Shown in pieces: positions 1 to 10,869 of a DNA stretch of 64,000 nucleotides; position 1 is the stretch's first letter, and each line of letters opens with the position of its first letter. The position numbers and the translations under genes were made by a program. The notes under the pieces are model-generated. The model was not told where the DNA came from. It saw only the letters and a program-made list of their open reading frames with translations, and did no database searches. This stretch comes from Ampelocalamus luodianensis (Eukaryota > Streptophyta > Magnoliopsida > Poales > Poaceae), in contig CM070619.1 of NCBI GenBank assembly GCA_036346255.1, positions 41,980,342-42,044,341 on the forward strand. Direction: 5' to 3'.

Positions 1-1255
1 AACTAAAAATAAAAGCAAAATGATTTGGATTTGGGCACATTGGTATGTTGGTGTGATTTTGGGTGTGACTGGAATGGTGCCCGAGTCAACAAGGACCGAA
101 CATCTTGTTACACTAACCAAGCATTCTTGTGTGCTAACCATACTAGAGGGTATGGGACCTCTCCTGATTTAGTACTTTGGCGTGTGTTAGCTCTGAGTCG
201 CAGGAGGGTGTGTGTGTTGTGTTGTGGTAAAATGAGGTGGTTTATGTGTTGGGAGTATTGTAGTTGTCCGGAGGCTTTACCCCTATAGGGTAGCTGACCT
301 TCGGCTTTACAATGTAAGCGTATGGGTTTCGGTCCATACGAGCGGCTCGTAGTTAATACACAATATTGGAAACGTCTCGTAAGACTTAGCCGTGCCGGCA
401 TACTAAAGGAAGTGTGCTTAATAGCTTAGCAAAAAGGCGGTCTAAAGTGTGGGTACATTGGTACACCCCTGCAGGGTTTTGATCTATTCGAATAGCCTCG
501 TCCTAGGTTATGGACATGCTTGGAGAAGTCTTTCAAGAGTTAGACTACAACTTTTAATTAAAACTTGATGGGTGGTACGAATCGGGGATTCGTGCTATGT
601 GGTGGTGGCTTTTGGGTTAGTCACCTCTAGGTGGCTACTTGTTATTTATTGTTACTCGCTGTTATTTCAATGCTTAAAAATAGATTTTACCAATTGCCTT
701 CAATCTATTACATTATTGCAAATGAAAATTGCTTTACGCGTCCAATTAACTATATAACCAATCTCCTTTGATACAGCTTTCATGTAGCTATGTATAGGCT
801 TGTTACTCGTAAGTCTTGCGAGTATATTAGTGTACTCACCTGCATTACTTGTTGTGTGCAGAGGAAGAGGGTGAGCCCCAAGGGCCTCACTTTTGTGAGT
901 TGTGCTGTGGCAGTGTTTGTGACAACTAGCTTGGCGGCCCGGTCGGTTGCCTTGTGGGTTATGGCTAACCGGTCATCTTTTGGTTAAAGCCATCTTATGG
1001 CACCTTTTGCTTCCGCTGTTATTGATACTTTGATGTCATTTGGCCGGTCGGCTCTTTTGTAAAAACTTTATATTATGTATGTCGTTTGCTAGACTTGTTA
1101 TATTGATGTATGGAATTGATGCATGCTTTTGTAAAGACGTATGTGTGCTGCAATTCTGGGAAGCACATGTCCATCGAGGCACGGTGTATTTGGTTTGTGA
1201 TGCTAGAGCCGATGGAAGGCTAAGTATTATAAGCTAAATAAACCGGGGTCTCACA
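1..1255 (+). mobile_element. 3' end of a large gypsy-type LTR (truncated by window)
   Basis: This stretch matches, in the same order, the 3' quarter of the 4-kb LTRs at 15275-19323 and 24009-28053. Shared landmarks are the start (18090 onward), the passage around 'attcgaatagcctcg' and the terminal 'aaataaaccggggtctcaca'. It is also very similar to the reverse complement of 13057-14340. No primer binding site follows at 1256, so this is the outer end of a 3' LTR or a solo LTR. The short ORFs inside it are not genes. The upstream part lies outside the window, so a target duplication cannot be tested. Confidence 0.8.
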
Positions 1256-1700
1256 TGTACTCAATTCGGTTCTTTCTCACGTACCTTTTCTCTGGAGATC
1301 ACAACTCCAAAAGGTGTTGCTCTTAATCACCCAAGCAAAAGCATGTGTCACATCAATCAATCAACAGCAAAAGCATGCCTCAAGTCATGCACAACAGATG
1401 CAGCCCCTGATACATGCAACGAATTTTCCTTTGGAGATCACGCACAAGCACAGGGGCACGTACAACTTCTGTTTTCACACCGCCAACGCCTAGATCGTTT
1501 TCTATTCTCACGAGATCACACGCAAGCTTCCGGCCGCCGCCCCTTAATGCACCTATATATCCCAGCCGCAAGCACACATGCAGCCCTGTGAACCCTAATG
1601 CCTTCGGACTTTTTCACCTAATCACCCATGTATGGTCCAATAGTCCTAGAACCCAATACGTGGGCTTTTACACTAGATTACAAAACAAATTTTGGACACC
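1256..1700. other. Unannotated spacer between two LTRs
   Basis: The sequence is unique-looking, with no ORF, TIR or RNA that I recognise. It contains two similar phrases ending in 'ctttggagatcac' / 'tctggagatcacaac' and promoter-like 'tatatat', but nothing supports a gene. Confidence 0.4.
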
Positions 1701-2654
1701 CCAAATGTTGGAGATATGCCCTAGAGGCAATCATATTGATGATGATATTTCATTGTATCCATGATTTAATAAATGTTCCTTGAATATTGCCTTTGTGTTG
1801 ATTAACAAGTATGTGACTTGTTTGTGAAACTCTTTACTTGTATGGTTATTCTAAAGTTGTCCCTAGTCGGAGTTCATGTGAGGACACACGTGAATGATGG
1901 ATTAGCACATGTATCGGTTGATGACCATGTTTCACAGGTCATAGACATGGAGATGTCAAACCAATAATGTGGACACATGTTTAGAACATGGGGTTGGACC
2001 GACCCAACATGAGACATAGTAATTATTCTTATGGTTCTCTCTACACAATGTGTACGCCTTGTCCTTAGACCTGAGATTGTCGCATGTACTTGAGATGTGA
2101 ATCGACCTACTTAGGTAGGGGTGAAAACGGATCGGAAACAGACGGATAATGACTATACCATATTTGTTTCCACATTTTTTTCCCCGGATCCGGATACGGA
2201 TCCGGATACCTCGGATACGAATACGGATGCGAATAATATCGAAAACGAATACGGAGCGAATACAAATCGAAACGAATACGGTCACGGATATTTTTTCGGA
2301 ACATGAAAACCCCTTAAATTGCATACCAGAAATTAACGAAACATATAACTAATTTGTTTGATGCAAATATTCATGAATTGTTCATATTTTCAAAGAACGC
2401 ACATAACATGGGCACTAGCAAGGTGCATTAATTAGTTCGTCACAAACATGAAACATAACACTTGGTGTACTACATTTAGCTTATAAGTCATAACTCACAA
2501 ATCAACATACATAAAACTTAGTTCATCACATACATAAAACATAGTTCACACTTAGATTATCACAGTTCAATAATACTAAGAATCCAAAAGGTCATTCACT
2601 TGGGCAATCAAAAGGTCATTCATCCATATCCTCCAACACGTCCTCCTCCAATCT

Positions 2655-2860
2655 ATTGATTCATTGCCTCATTGGCCATTGGTTCTTTGATTCACTGCCA
2701 ACAACAGGGAGCTAGCACTCCATTAGTAGGTACTACAAATCTACAATAAGCATGGATCATAAACACATATGAAATTCAATCCATTGATTCATTGCCTCAT
2801 TGGCCTGGCCATTGGTTCTTTGATTCACTGCCAACAACAGGGAGCTAACACTAGCCACTA
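2655..2860. repeat. Two-copy tandem duplication inside the hAT element
   Basis: A segment starting 'attgattcattgcctcattgg' and running through 'caacaacagggagcta' occurs at about 2655 and again at about 2783, a spacing of about 128 bp, with few differences. It probably arose by local duplication after capture into the element. Confidence 0.75.
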
Positions 2861-2929
2861 GGAGCTCAATCCATTCATTCACCGATCACCATTCATTGCC
2901 TCACTAATCAAGATCCTTGCCTTGGGGAC

Positions 2930-3490
2930 TGGGGAGGTGCTGAGGTGCTGCTCGGGCAGTCGGGCCAGTGAGGGACTGAGGGGAGCCGCGGAGGTGGTGC
3001 TGGCCGGGGCCGGTGAGGGGGAGCCGCGGCAGAGGTGCTCGACTGCTGGGGACGAGGCGAGATGGCCGCAGGCGAGGTGGCCGCCGGTGGGGAGGCGAGG
3101 CGCGCGCGGCGCCATCGATCGGCGCCGGCGCGGCGCGCCATCGATTGGAGCCGGCGGCAAGGCGAGGTACGGTACTACCGGTGCATCGATCGAGCCGCGG
3201 CAAGGCGAAGTTCAACTCAGACACCTTCCACCGCTACGGATCTCGACGCCGAGGTTACAGATTACGCCGACGGCGAGCACGCCGACATGCGCAGCGGATC
3301 GAGCCGGCGGCGAGGCGAGGAAGGCTCCGGGGACCAGGGGATGGCCGATCCGCCAATGGACGAGATGGCCGCAGACGGGCGAGAGTGGGGCGGGCGAGCG
3401 AGCATGGCGCGCGCGGGCGAGGCGAGGCGAGGGCGGCGGCACCACTGGACACCGAAGGCTGCGCGGTCTAGGGTTGGGGGTATTGTTCTG
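2930..3490. other. GC-rich block inside the hAT element, possibly captured host sequence
   Basis: The block is very GC-rich with many 'ggcgagg', 'gccgcgg' and 'atcgat' repeats, in sharp contrast to the AT-rich ends of the element. Long ORFs occur in several frames on both strands (for example 2922-3518 +). They are what one expects from stop-poor GC-rich DNA and show no domain that I recognise. It resembles a grass 5' UTR/first-exon CpG island and could be a captured gene fragment, but no source gene is identifiable by eye. Confidence 0.4.
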
Positions 3491-4724
3491 GTGTTTTGCT
3501 GAGGAGAAGTGGAGATAGCAAGATAGATAGGGGAGTTGTGGGCCGGTTGGGCTCATGGCCTCATGGGCTGGGCACTTGGACAGTTGGACAGCAGGCCAAA
3601 TTACCGGATATCCGGATTAGGCTTATCCGGATAATCCGTTTCCGTATTCGTTTCCGCCGGATACCATGGCTACCATATTCGTTTCCGTTTCCGGGAAAAA
3701 AATCCGATTTCGTTTCCGAGCCGAAAAAAATCCGAGAAAAATCCGATCCGAGATGTTCCGAATCCGCTGTCCGGACGATCCAAACTATCCGATCCGCTTT
3801 CACCCCTATACTTAGGGCTATCAAACGCTACTCGTGAATCGGGTAGTTATAAAGGTAGCTTTCGTGTTTGTCATGAAGCATGTCGCGAGGCATGGTCTGT
3901 CGAGATGGGATTTGCCCTCTCACCGAGAGATATCTCTTGGCCCTCGAGTGATCGGATCCAAATGTATGGCCATGCTACTTAAGGTTAAGAGTTAACCTAG
4001 TAAGGGATTCCGGATCACGTGATCGAGAAAGAGTGGTCAGCTTGGAGCTCGACCGAATATCGTGAGGCAAAGGGATTGGCATGTACATAACGTTGTGATG
4101 GTTCGTCCGATATGGTCTTTACGTATGTTTAGGAGTTGGCACGCCTTGCTAGAGGCCGCTACCAACTATTGACCAAGTATGTGTACTCACGTTATGTCTA
4201 AACATATGTGAACCATAGGGTCACACACTTATGGGTGAAGCCTAATTCGGATTGTATCCGACTAGATCAGCATTGAGTCCTAATGGGCCTCTATTCGTAG
4301 AAGCCCATTATAAGGACGCCTATAAAGGAGGGCAGAGGCGCCTTGGTTGAGGGATGAGTTTTTCGTGACATCCTCAAACCCCGCCGCCACCCTCCCACGC
4401 CCTAGTCGCCGCGCGGATCTAGTAGTCCGCGTGCATTGCTTCCTCCCGCACGTGGATACCTTTGGAGGCGCCGCATTTGTGGCGTTGGGATGAACCGCAA
4501 GAAAGGAGTCAGACGTGGGACGCCGCGACGAGGACGAGGAAGTAGTACGACTACTCGCCCGACATCGCATCAATCGAGTACGACTACACCGCCCGACGTG
4601 CCGCATCAACTTCCGCACTGCGCGTCTAGTGGTAAGACCGTGATCTATAACTGCAGTGATCTTGGTTTACGGGTAGAATTTTTTAATTTGCGCTAGTGTA
4701 GCCTACCCGTTTCCCTACACCAAA

Positions 4725-5062
4725 ATCATCACGTGTCGTAGCCTCTGGACCGCACCTCCGTAGCTCCAACACGCATCATCCATCTTTGATCTCCATGTGC
4801 CCCAACTCGAACCCGACCGCCTCCTCCAGCATCTTCGACCCTCTGGACCATGACTTCGCACCAAAACATCTCCCGGTCACCGCCGTAGACCACGATCGCC
4901 TCCGAGTTACCCTGCACATGCAAAGACCAAAACAACATCTTTTTCTGGCACAAGTTCTTCCCAACTTGACTGACATAAGTCCACACAACACACCACACGT
5001 CTCAATTAACATCAGTAATCAACATTATCAATTATTCATCAACTAAAATATTCTAGACCTAG
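4725..5062. other. Spacer between two opposed solo LTRs
   Basis: This 340-bp segment is older DNA into which both solo LTRs inserted. One open frame (4786-5046 +) is present but has no recognisable domain or codon pattern. I make no gene call. Confidence 0.35.
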
Positions 5063-6077
5063 CCACATGTAGGATCGCGGGAAGGCTACGATAGCACAAA
5101 CAAAAATTTTACCGCGCAACCAAGGAACCTCCGCTAGTAATAGATCACGAAATTACCACTAGACGCACTGACCCGTAGCGGAATTAGAGTCGATGTAGTG
5201 AGTTGAAGCAGTCGTAGTCGTACTTACCACACGCCTTCTCCTCCTACTCCGATGAACGTCGTGAGTCACGGATCGTCCTAGTGCTGATGCTTCGCAACAG
5301 CACCTCCAAGGTATCCACACGTACGGGGCAAGGACACCACGCGCAGGAGTGCTAGCGTCGGCGGCGTGGTTGAGGAGAGCGTGGCTATTAGGGTTTCGGG
5401 ATTTCTTCCAGAAAGATTGATCAATCATACCCCATGCCACCGCTCCTCTATATATAGGCATCCGTAATGGGTCCCGAACAGGAGGCCCAATAGGAACTCG
5501 TGGCCTATAAGAATTCGGATCACCATCCAAATCAAATCCTAGCCCTTTAAGTGTGTGACCCTGTAGGTTCGTGTGTAATCGGTTGTGACTCGGAAACTCT
5601 TTCCCGATCACGAGTCGTCAGCGGTACCTAGCAGCACATAACGATTCCCGAACACACACAGAATATATCGCACACATATGTAATAGCACTCTTCATTGCT
5701 TGAGACCAACTAACGACACATAGAATCATAACAATCTCAATAGTGTCTCAAGGTGGGTCTTATCCAACACTATGTTCTCTAACATGTGTCCACATTATTG
5801 ATTCGATATCTCTATATCCATGACCAGGTGAAATATGGTCATCAATCAATACATGTACTATGTGAGAGTCACCGTGTTCACCAAAGGACATTCGATCGTG
5901 ATACTTTTAGAACGACATCATATAAGATAAAGAGTTTCACCAACAAGTCACATACTCATTGATCTATATAACTGATGATTCATTCAAGGAACAAGATAAC
6001 ATATTATCAAATGTTATGAACATAATGAAATACAATCATCTCTATGATTGTCTCTAGGGCATATTTTCAACACCACA
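5063..6077 (-). mobile_element. BARE/Angela/RIRE1-like copia solo LTR, minus strand (LTR 5068-6072)
   Basis: Read on the minus strand, the LTR starts at 6072 with TGTTGAAAATATGCCCTAGAG and ends at 5068 with GATCCTACA. It is flanked by a perfect duplication CCACA (5063-5067 and 6073-6077). Its middle aligns phrase by phrase with the LTR at 1706-4719 ('atgaccat..ttcac..ggtcat', 'aataatgtggacacatgtt'), so both are members of one family, but this copy is shorter (1005 bp). A TATA-like 'cctatatatagagg' lies on the minus strand near 5450. There is no internal domain, so it is a solo LTR. Confidence 0.85.
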
Positions 6078-6089
6078 TGGTCTAACATG

Positions 6090-7470
6090 TTCTAACATCA
6101 ATCCTTTTGGACTGCAGGCAATCGAGGGCGGGGTGACATGCTAAGGACTGGCGAGCAATCCAGCATGAGTGTATTACGGCCTGGACATAGACGACGCACA
6201 CCGAGGTCTTGCTGGAGACACGACCGTATGACATATGGACATACTGTGAGTACATGCAGTGGTACGTACCACAGTCGCACACCAGACTCACCTGTACTCC
6301 ACCAAAGCGTCTGGAGCATGTGATGCACTAGGAGAGCCTCAGCCACTCATATGATCGACACAACGCTTCGCGGCGTGACAACACCGTGAGACATTTACAA
6401 CCTCCGATCATTTCATTGATGATATTTGTACTCTTCATCATTGAACATGTTTCCTATGTCACTTCAGTTGGAGCGGGCGCAGCGCATTGCAAGCGCACCA
6501 GAGACTGCCATCCATAGCCCAGACACAACACCGGGGGTGCAGAAAACTTTGAAGTACATTTTGGCAGAGTCCAAGAATATAATAAAGAACATGAGCTACG
6601 GTCGTTTGACAGACGACGTCCTGCGCGCCAGGCAGCAAGTGGGGGGACCGTGCTCACCTGTCCAGTCATCATGACCCAACGAGACCGGTCCATATCGTAG
6701 CGCTCCTCATCGGTCATCTGCGGGTCAGATTGGCGGGGAGGTAAGTTACGTACAAATCTATGTTATATTTTTTTGGTTATGCCTTATGTTCCGCTAACAT
6801 CATGTTATTCTTCCATCGTAGGTCCGACGGGATACAACACTTCTGCTGTCTGCACCCCCTATACAGACTAGTGCTCCTCCTCGGTCATCTTCACTACACA
6901 TCCAGGAGATACGAGATTCTCAGTTTGCATCCATGCTATTTATTTTGGCTAACATCGTTCCATCTTGCAGCCTTCAGTTGACCGTAGGGGTGACAGCCAT
7001 CCATCCAGCGATGAGGATACGGGACTCCCAGCTCATACCAGGTAGCAGTGCACGGGGTTTGGAGCATTCGTAGGGTATGGATTGCCTGCAGGGTTGGGAG
7101 AGTACGCAGGGCAGAGCTCCTCCGCACGACCGGAGTTGGAGACATCGTACCTTGGGGGCGGACAATGTATACCGTCCGTAGTTCATGACTTCATTACAGG
7201 TAGCCCCCAATTTGGCTTGTTTCAGCAGGATGACATCGACACTTACCAAACTCAGCTGAGTCACCTTACTGGTGCACCTCAGCCCACTAAGTAGATACAA
7301 CGGTCTCTATACCCCCTCCGATCCGATAGATGCTCTCCGATTGGCTTACATATCCCACGGGACATGCTCGACGCAAAAACAAGGACATGGACGCAGACGC
7401 AACCAGCAGAGAGCAGTGGCTCAGACGAGTGAGCCATATTGCACCCTGTGCACCCCGATCAAATAGGACT
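6090..7470 (+). pseudogene. Decayed fragment, possibly plant-mobile-domain (PMD/MULE-associated) gene
   Basis: Around 6230-6310 one frame reads EYMQWYVPQSHTRLTCTPP, which resembles the 'Y..WY...TR....P' end of plant mobile domain proteins common in grass transposons. Downstream frames carry stops and shifts. A GT..AG interval (about 6740-6821, with pyrimidine-rich 'ttcttccatcgtag') looks like a retained intron. The following 600 bp contain short open segments rich in S, T, P and Q, which would fit the low-complexity C-terminus of such proteins. No intact ORF remains. The assignment rests on one short motif and is tentative; it could be another repetitive host gene. Confidence 0.35.
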
Positions 7471-8175
7471 ATCTTTGTTAATTTATCAGTTTAATGTGGA
7501 TGATATTCTTTAACACTGTATTGTACCACATGCTAGATTATATATTAATTAATTAATCTATCTCTATCTATCTTTACTCTTTGTCTTGAGTCGGAGAAGA
7601 AGGCTACATGACTATTTAATTTGCTATCTATTTAATGTAATTTGCGGTTGTCAACTATTTAATTTGCTAACATCTCACACGTCTAATCTAGATTAATTTT
7701 TGTGGCATTATGTTTTCATGGCTATTTGCATAACTTACAGTGATGGTTGCTAATTAAGTTTATGTCACATGGCTAATTTTCAAGTCACACGGCTAAATAT
7801 CTGTGACAGCATTTTCCAGTTGCAAATTAATTAGCAAGTTGCAAATTTTTTGTTCCAGATTTTCATGTTGCAAATTTCTATGTTGCTAAATATCAAGTTG
7901 CATATTTCCAGCGGTCGAGATTTTCGACACTAATTAACACTAACTAATTAACGTTGCAATTTATTGCATTAATTTAAAGCTTAATTTAAAATTTCAAAAA
8001 ATAAAAACCATTCTAAATGATTAAAATAAACTTCAATTAAATTCAAAATTATTTTATTCAATCTTTTCAGGTTCCAAGGATTTTTGAGGAATTTTCTTAA
8101 ATTTATTTTATTTTTGGAATTTTCTAGATTTTCTTTTGAGGGTGCTAATTAACGCTAACTAACTAACGGTGATTA
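7471..8175. other. AT-rich non-coding stretch
   Basis: Contains simple repeats ('ttaattaatta', 'ctatctatctatct' near 7545-7570) and several partial repeats of 'agttgcaaatttc'. I see no gene, TIR or LTR boundary. Confidence 0.5.
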
Positions 8176-8179
8176 ACAG

Positions 8180-8300
8180 GTGATTAGGCGACATCCGGCC
8201 AGTGATCGGCCAGACGAGGACATGCGGGCGACGTTCGGCCCATGACCGACCGGACGAGGGTGATGTGGAGGTGTCCGGCCCATCACCGGCCGGACGAGGC
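8180..8300. repeat. Three degenerate tandem units with core 'ggccggacgagg'
   Basis: Three consecutive units of about 40 bp each contain 'cggcc(c/a)(a/g)t(g/c)a(c/t)cgg(c)c(g/a)gacgagg'. They are GC-rich within an AT-rich neighbourhood and sit directly upstream of the complex I B8 relic. Confidence 0.6.
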
Positions 8301-8529
8301 TCCATTTTTTGTAATTCCTCGCGTCGGTTGCTACTTCTGTAATTTCGTCCCGCAAATGTGCTATTTCAGCCCTTTTCTCGGCGAACCTGTCCCGGTGCAT
8401 GAAGGAGCTCCGCTTCCTTTTCTGCCAGTCCTTCCCAGCCAGCGTTGTCGCCCGCTAGCCCTGCATCCTCTCTTTCTCTCTCTCTCCCCAAATCTTTCTT
8501 CCTCTCATTTCCCTTTACCGACTCCTGAT

Positions 8530-8685
8530 GCGTTCGGCTCCTGGTGGTGTTGTGTGCGTTGTTCTGCAGCAATTTTGTGCAGAAGAACTACGGGGAGATC
8601 AAGAACATAAACCCAGTGCTTACCGACCTCGTTCGCGAGTTCTCCGGTGTCCACCCCCAGCTCTGGGCCCGATACGATACATATC
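8530..8685 (+). pseudogene. Relic of mitochondrial complex I subunit B8 / NDUFA2 gene
   Basis: The frame through 8565-8680 reads NFVQKNYGEIKNINPVL followed by LVREFSGVHPQLWARYD. This is characteristic of plant NADH-ubiquinone oxidoreductase B8 (NDUFA2), a small thioredoxin-fold accessory subunit of the matrix arm of complex I. Only the central 40 or so residues are present. The N-terminal portion and the conserved C-terminal helix are not found in frame: after ARYD the frame continues into unrelated sequence. The preceding pyrimidine-rich stretch (8465-8500) and 'tgttctgcag' look like intron/acceptor sequence, so this may be a single captured exon. It lies inside transposon-rich DNA and is most likely non-functional. 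Confidence 0.75.
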
Positions 8686-8929
8686 CCTCTGCGTCTCCTC
8701 ACAGTCTGGCCCTGTATTACAGAGATTCCCTGTTCCCATTGTCGTGCCTCAGATTCTTCTTATTGATACGGGGGAGAATATTGGTTTGCTTGATTTGTAC
8801 TTCCATTTTGCTATGTGGAGTGTTCTGGTCAGCTCTGACAGATTATGTGCCCCACCTGGGCATCTTGGGAGATGTTTGGTGGTGGACGCTGATTCTTATC
8901 TCATAAGAAGGAACTGTAAAAATGGGTAG

Positions 8930-9415
8930 AGGTTGGGTAGAATTGAAAGTCGAATAGGGAGGAATGTCGCGGTTTGCAATGTCTATCATATCAATTACTG
9001 GAGCTGCTCTACTTCGCAGTTCGCATAACCATTTTCCTATGTGGTTCTTTCTCTAGGCACATCCATTTTCCTACCTGTGCCTTTCTCTACGTAAAATTGC
9101 ATGTACATAGTTATTATTAGAGTAAAGTGCATTGCGGGTCCCTAAACTTGTCGGAGTTAGTCACTTAGATCCCTAATCTATGGAATTGCACAATCAAGTA
9201 CCTAAACTTTTTTAAGTGAGTCCCTAGAGGTCCCAAAGTGGCTTTGCTGGGTTTGATTGCTTACTTGGATGGTTGACCATGCCAGCGCGGCTTGCGGACT
9301 CACGTGCGGCTCGCATGACCTGCCGAGTGCGCTGTGATAATTGCACAAAACCCCTTGGCCTTGTTATCCGTTCACATTCTATCCCCAATCTGTTGTCTCC
9401 ACTGTGACAATGGAA
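8930..9415. other. Spacer with a possible MITE-like segment
   Basis: The segment near 9118-9235 ('gtgcattgcgggtccctaaac', 'agtgagtccctagagg') resembles a repeat common in grass intergenic DNA, but I could not pair it with an inverted partner or target duplication. Nothing else is recognisable. Confidence 0.3.
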
Positions 9416-10605
9416 CATACGAATTAGCTCGACGGTGTTCACGGCGAAGTGCTCCCACTCCTTCCACTTCCCCTGCATCACCACCCACGTCCACGCCACC
9501 TTCATCGGCACCTCTCCTGCCCCATTTGCTCATTCCTGTGGCGCCAGGCCCTCCTCCTCGCCTCCCTCCACCTCCACTGCTCCACCGTCCCCGCGGTCAC
9601 CATCGACAACAATGTCAAGAACCGCTCCGCCCACCACAAGTGCAGGATCTCTGATGACTTTGGCCGCAAGACACCGCCCCCGCCAGCGTCCCCAAGGTGT
9701 ATGACGACGCCGAGCCTCTCCTGGCGCCCAAGGCTACCGCCACCAACGGTGGGTCAACCTGATCCCAGAGGCCGATGAGGACGACGAGGTTGACGTGGGA
9801 AGGGAGGGCGAGTTCATGGGCTTCTTCTCATGCTTGTCGTGGCCTAGGAGCGGGTTGGCAGTGACCATGGTGCTAGAGGCTGCCCTGGTGTCGTTCGACC
9901 AAAGGCATGGCAAGTACGTGGTGCCATGAAGGTGAAGGCGCCCGGGCTGTGGTCGTCGGCTTCGCGGTGCACCATTGACCTGGTGACCATGCTGGACGTG
10001 AGCCAGGGCATGATGGACGAGAAGTTACAGGTGCTAAAGCGAGGGATGTGGCTGGTCATTGCGTCGCTCGGCCTGGCCGATTGCCTCTCCATCGTCGCCT
10101 TCTCAGGCGCCACTAAGCTCCTGCTGTCATTGCGGTGGATGTCAAGGCAGGGGCAGCAATCGGTGTGCCAAATCATGGACCGGCTCGTGGTGTGCCCTGC
10201 CATGTAGGAGCAGTGCAGAATGCCTGCATCGGCAATGTCCTTTGCAAGGCCACCAATGTCCTCGAGGACCACCATGACCGCAACCCGTCGCCGCGGTGAT
10301 GCTCTTATCAAACACGTAGCAGCAGCAGCAAGGCCACCATACCGTTCGCCGCTTGCAAGCAGCTCCTTTGACCACACGCTTCACCCGTGTAGAGATCCCC
10401 ATTGGGTCGGGAGATGAGCCGATGGTGGCCAAGGAGGAGCCCCCCTGTGGAGCACACCTTCGCAAAATGCCTTGGCAGCCTTGTCAATGTCATCATGCAG
10501 GAGGTGCACTTGGACCTCACCTTCCCGACCGGGGAGATCACGGTGATGTACTCCAGCGGTCCTGGGTAGCAAGCTGTGGCCCTCGCTTATCATGGCTAGG
10601 TGCTA
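9416..10605 (+). pseudogene. RING/VWA-domain E3 ubiquitin ligase pseudogene (WAV3-like family)
   Basis: The order of domains is that of plant RING-VWA ligases. First comes a RING segment (FTAKCSHSFHFPCI at about 9436-9478, then CPICSFLWRQ in another frame at about 9518-9547). An acidic linker follows at about 9700-9800. The von Willebrand A domain begins near 9926 (CTIDLVTMLDVSQGMMDEKL, then LKRGMWLVIASLGLADCLSIVAFS) and continues in shifted frames to the 'PTGEITVMYSSGPG' segment near 10520-10570, which ends in a stop. At least three frameshifts break the frame. The metal-binding DVSGSM-type motif of the family reads DVSQGM here, so the second serine is lost. Homology stops at about 10605, shortly before the copia insertion. 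The family attaches ubiquitin to target proteins; this copy cannot encode one. Confidence 0.8.
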
Positions 10606-10663
10606 GATGTAGGCTAGGTACAATGATTGGTTGCATAACGATATGAAAGAGTTCTATATATTT

Positions 10664-10853
10664 TGTTGGGGAATTTAGCTCAAGAAGTAATGGGACAAAG
10701 GAATAAGAAATAGAAGACTCAAACTTTCATATTACATTGATCAACTGAGTTACAACTGAAGCCTAAAGCTTACAACAACACATGCAGTTCTTCTTGATTT
10801 TATAGGCATAATGAACCGACTTACACACTAACCAACTCATTCAAACAAGAGTA
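10664..10853 (-). repeat. Copia 3' LTR, truncated
   Basis: Matches the tRNA-proximal 190 bp of the 5' LTR up to 'caaacaagagtattt', then jumps to pol sequence at about 10854. The junction marks a deletion of roughly 260 bp of LTR plus the 3' end of pol. Confidence 0.82.
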
Positions 10854-10869
10854 TTTGTTTCTGCATGAA

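Larger units (their letters stand above)
2108..3816. mobile_element. Non-autonomous Ac/Ds-type hAT element (2116-3808)
   Basis: The terminal inverted repeats are TAGGGGTGAAAACGGATC (left) and, read inward from 3808, TAGGGGTGAAAGCGGATC. They are flanked by a perfect 8-bp target duplication TACTTAGG (2108-2115, 3809-3816). Many subterminal copies of 'cggata'/'ccgaat'-like motifs resemble the subterminal binding sites of Ac/Ds elements. There is no transposase: the centre holds AT-rich sequence with a tandem duplication and a GC-rich block (2930-3490). It inserted into the BARE-like solo LTR and is therefore younger than that insertion. Confidence 0.88.
1701..4724 (+). mobile_element. BARE/Angela/RIRE1-like copia solo LTR (LTR 1706-4719)
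   Basis: The LTR begins with TGTTGGAGATATGCCCTAG, the start typical of the BARE/Angela/RIRE1 copia family of grasses, and ends in CCCTACA at 4719. It is flanked by a perfect 5-bp duplication CCAAA (1701-1705 and 4720-4724). No primer binding site, internal domain or second LTR lies between the duplications, so this is a solo LTR left by recombination. A TATA-like 'cctataaagg' is near 4320. Without the nested hAT element (2116-3808) the LTR is about 1.3 kb, slightly short for the family. Confidence 0.85.

Noticed and set aside
2922..3518. 198-codon ORF in the hAT element
   Set aside because: Overlapping open frames exist on both strands, the sequence is low-complexity and there is no recognisable domain. 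It is compositional.
5159..5611. Minus-strand 150-codon ORF
   Set aside because: Entirely within the BARE/Angela-like solo LTR, where stop-free leader sequence is common.
8242..8610. ORF overlapping the complex I relic in another frame
   Set aside because: The conserved complex I residues are in a different frame; this ORF has no recognisable content.
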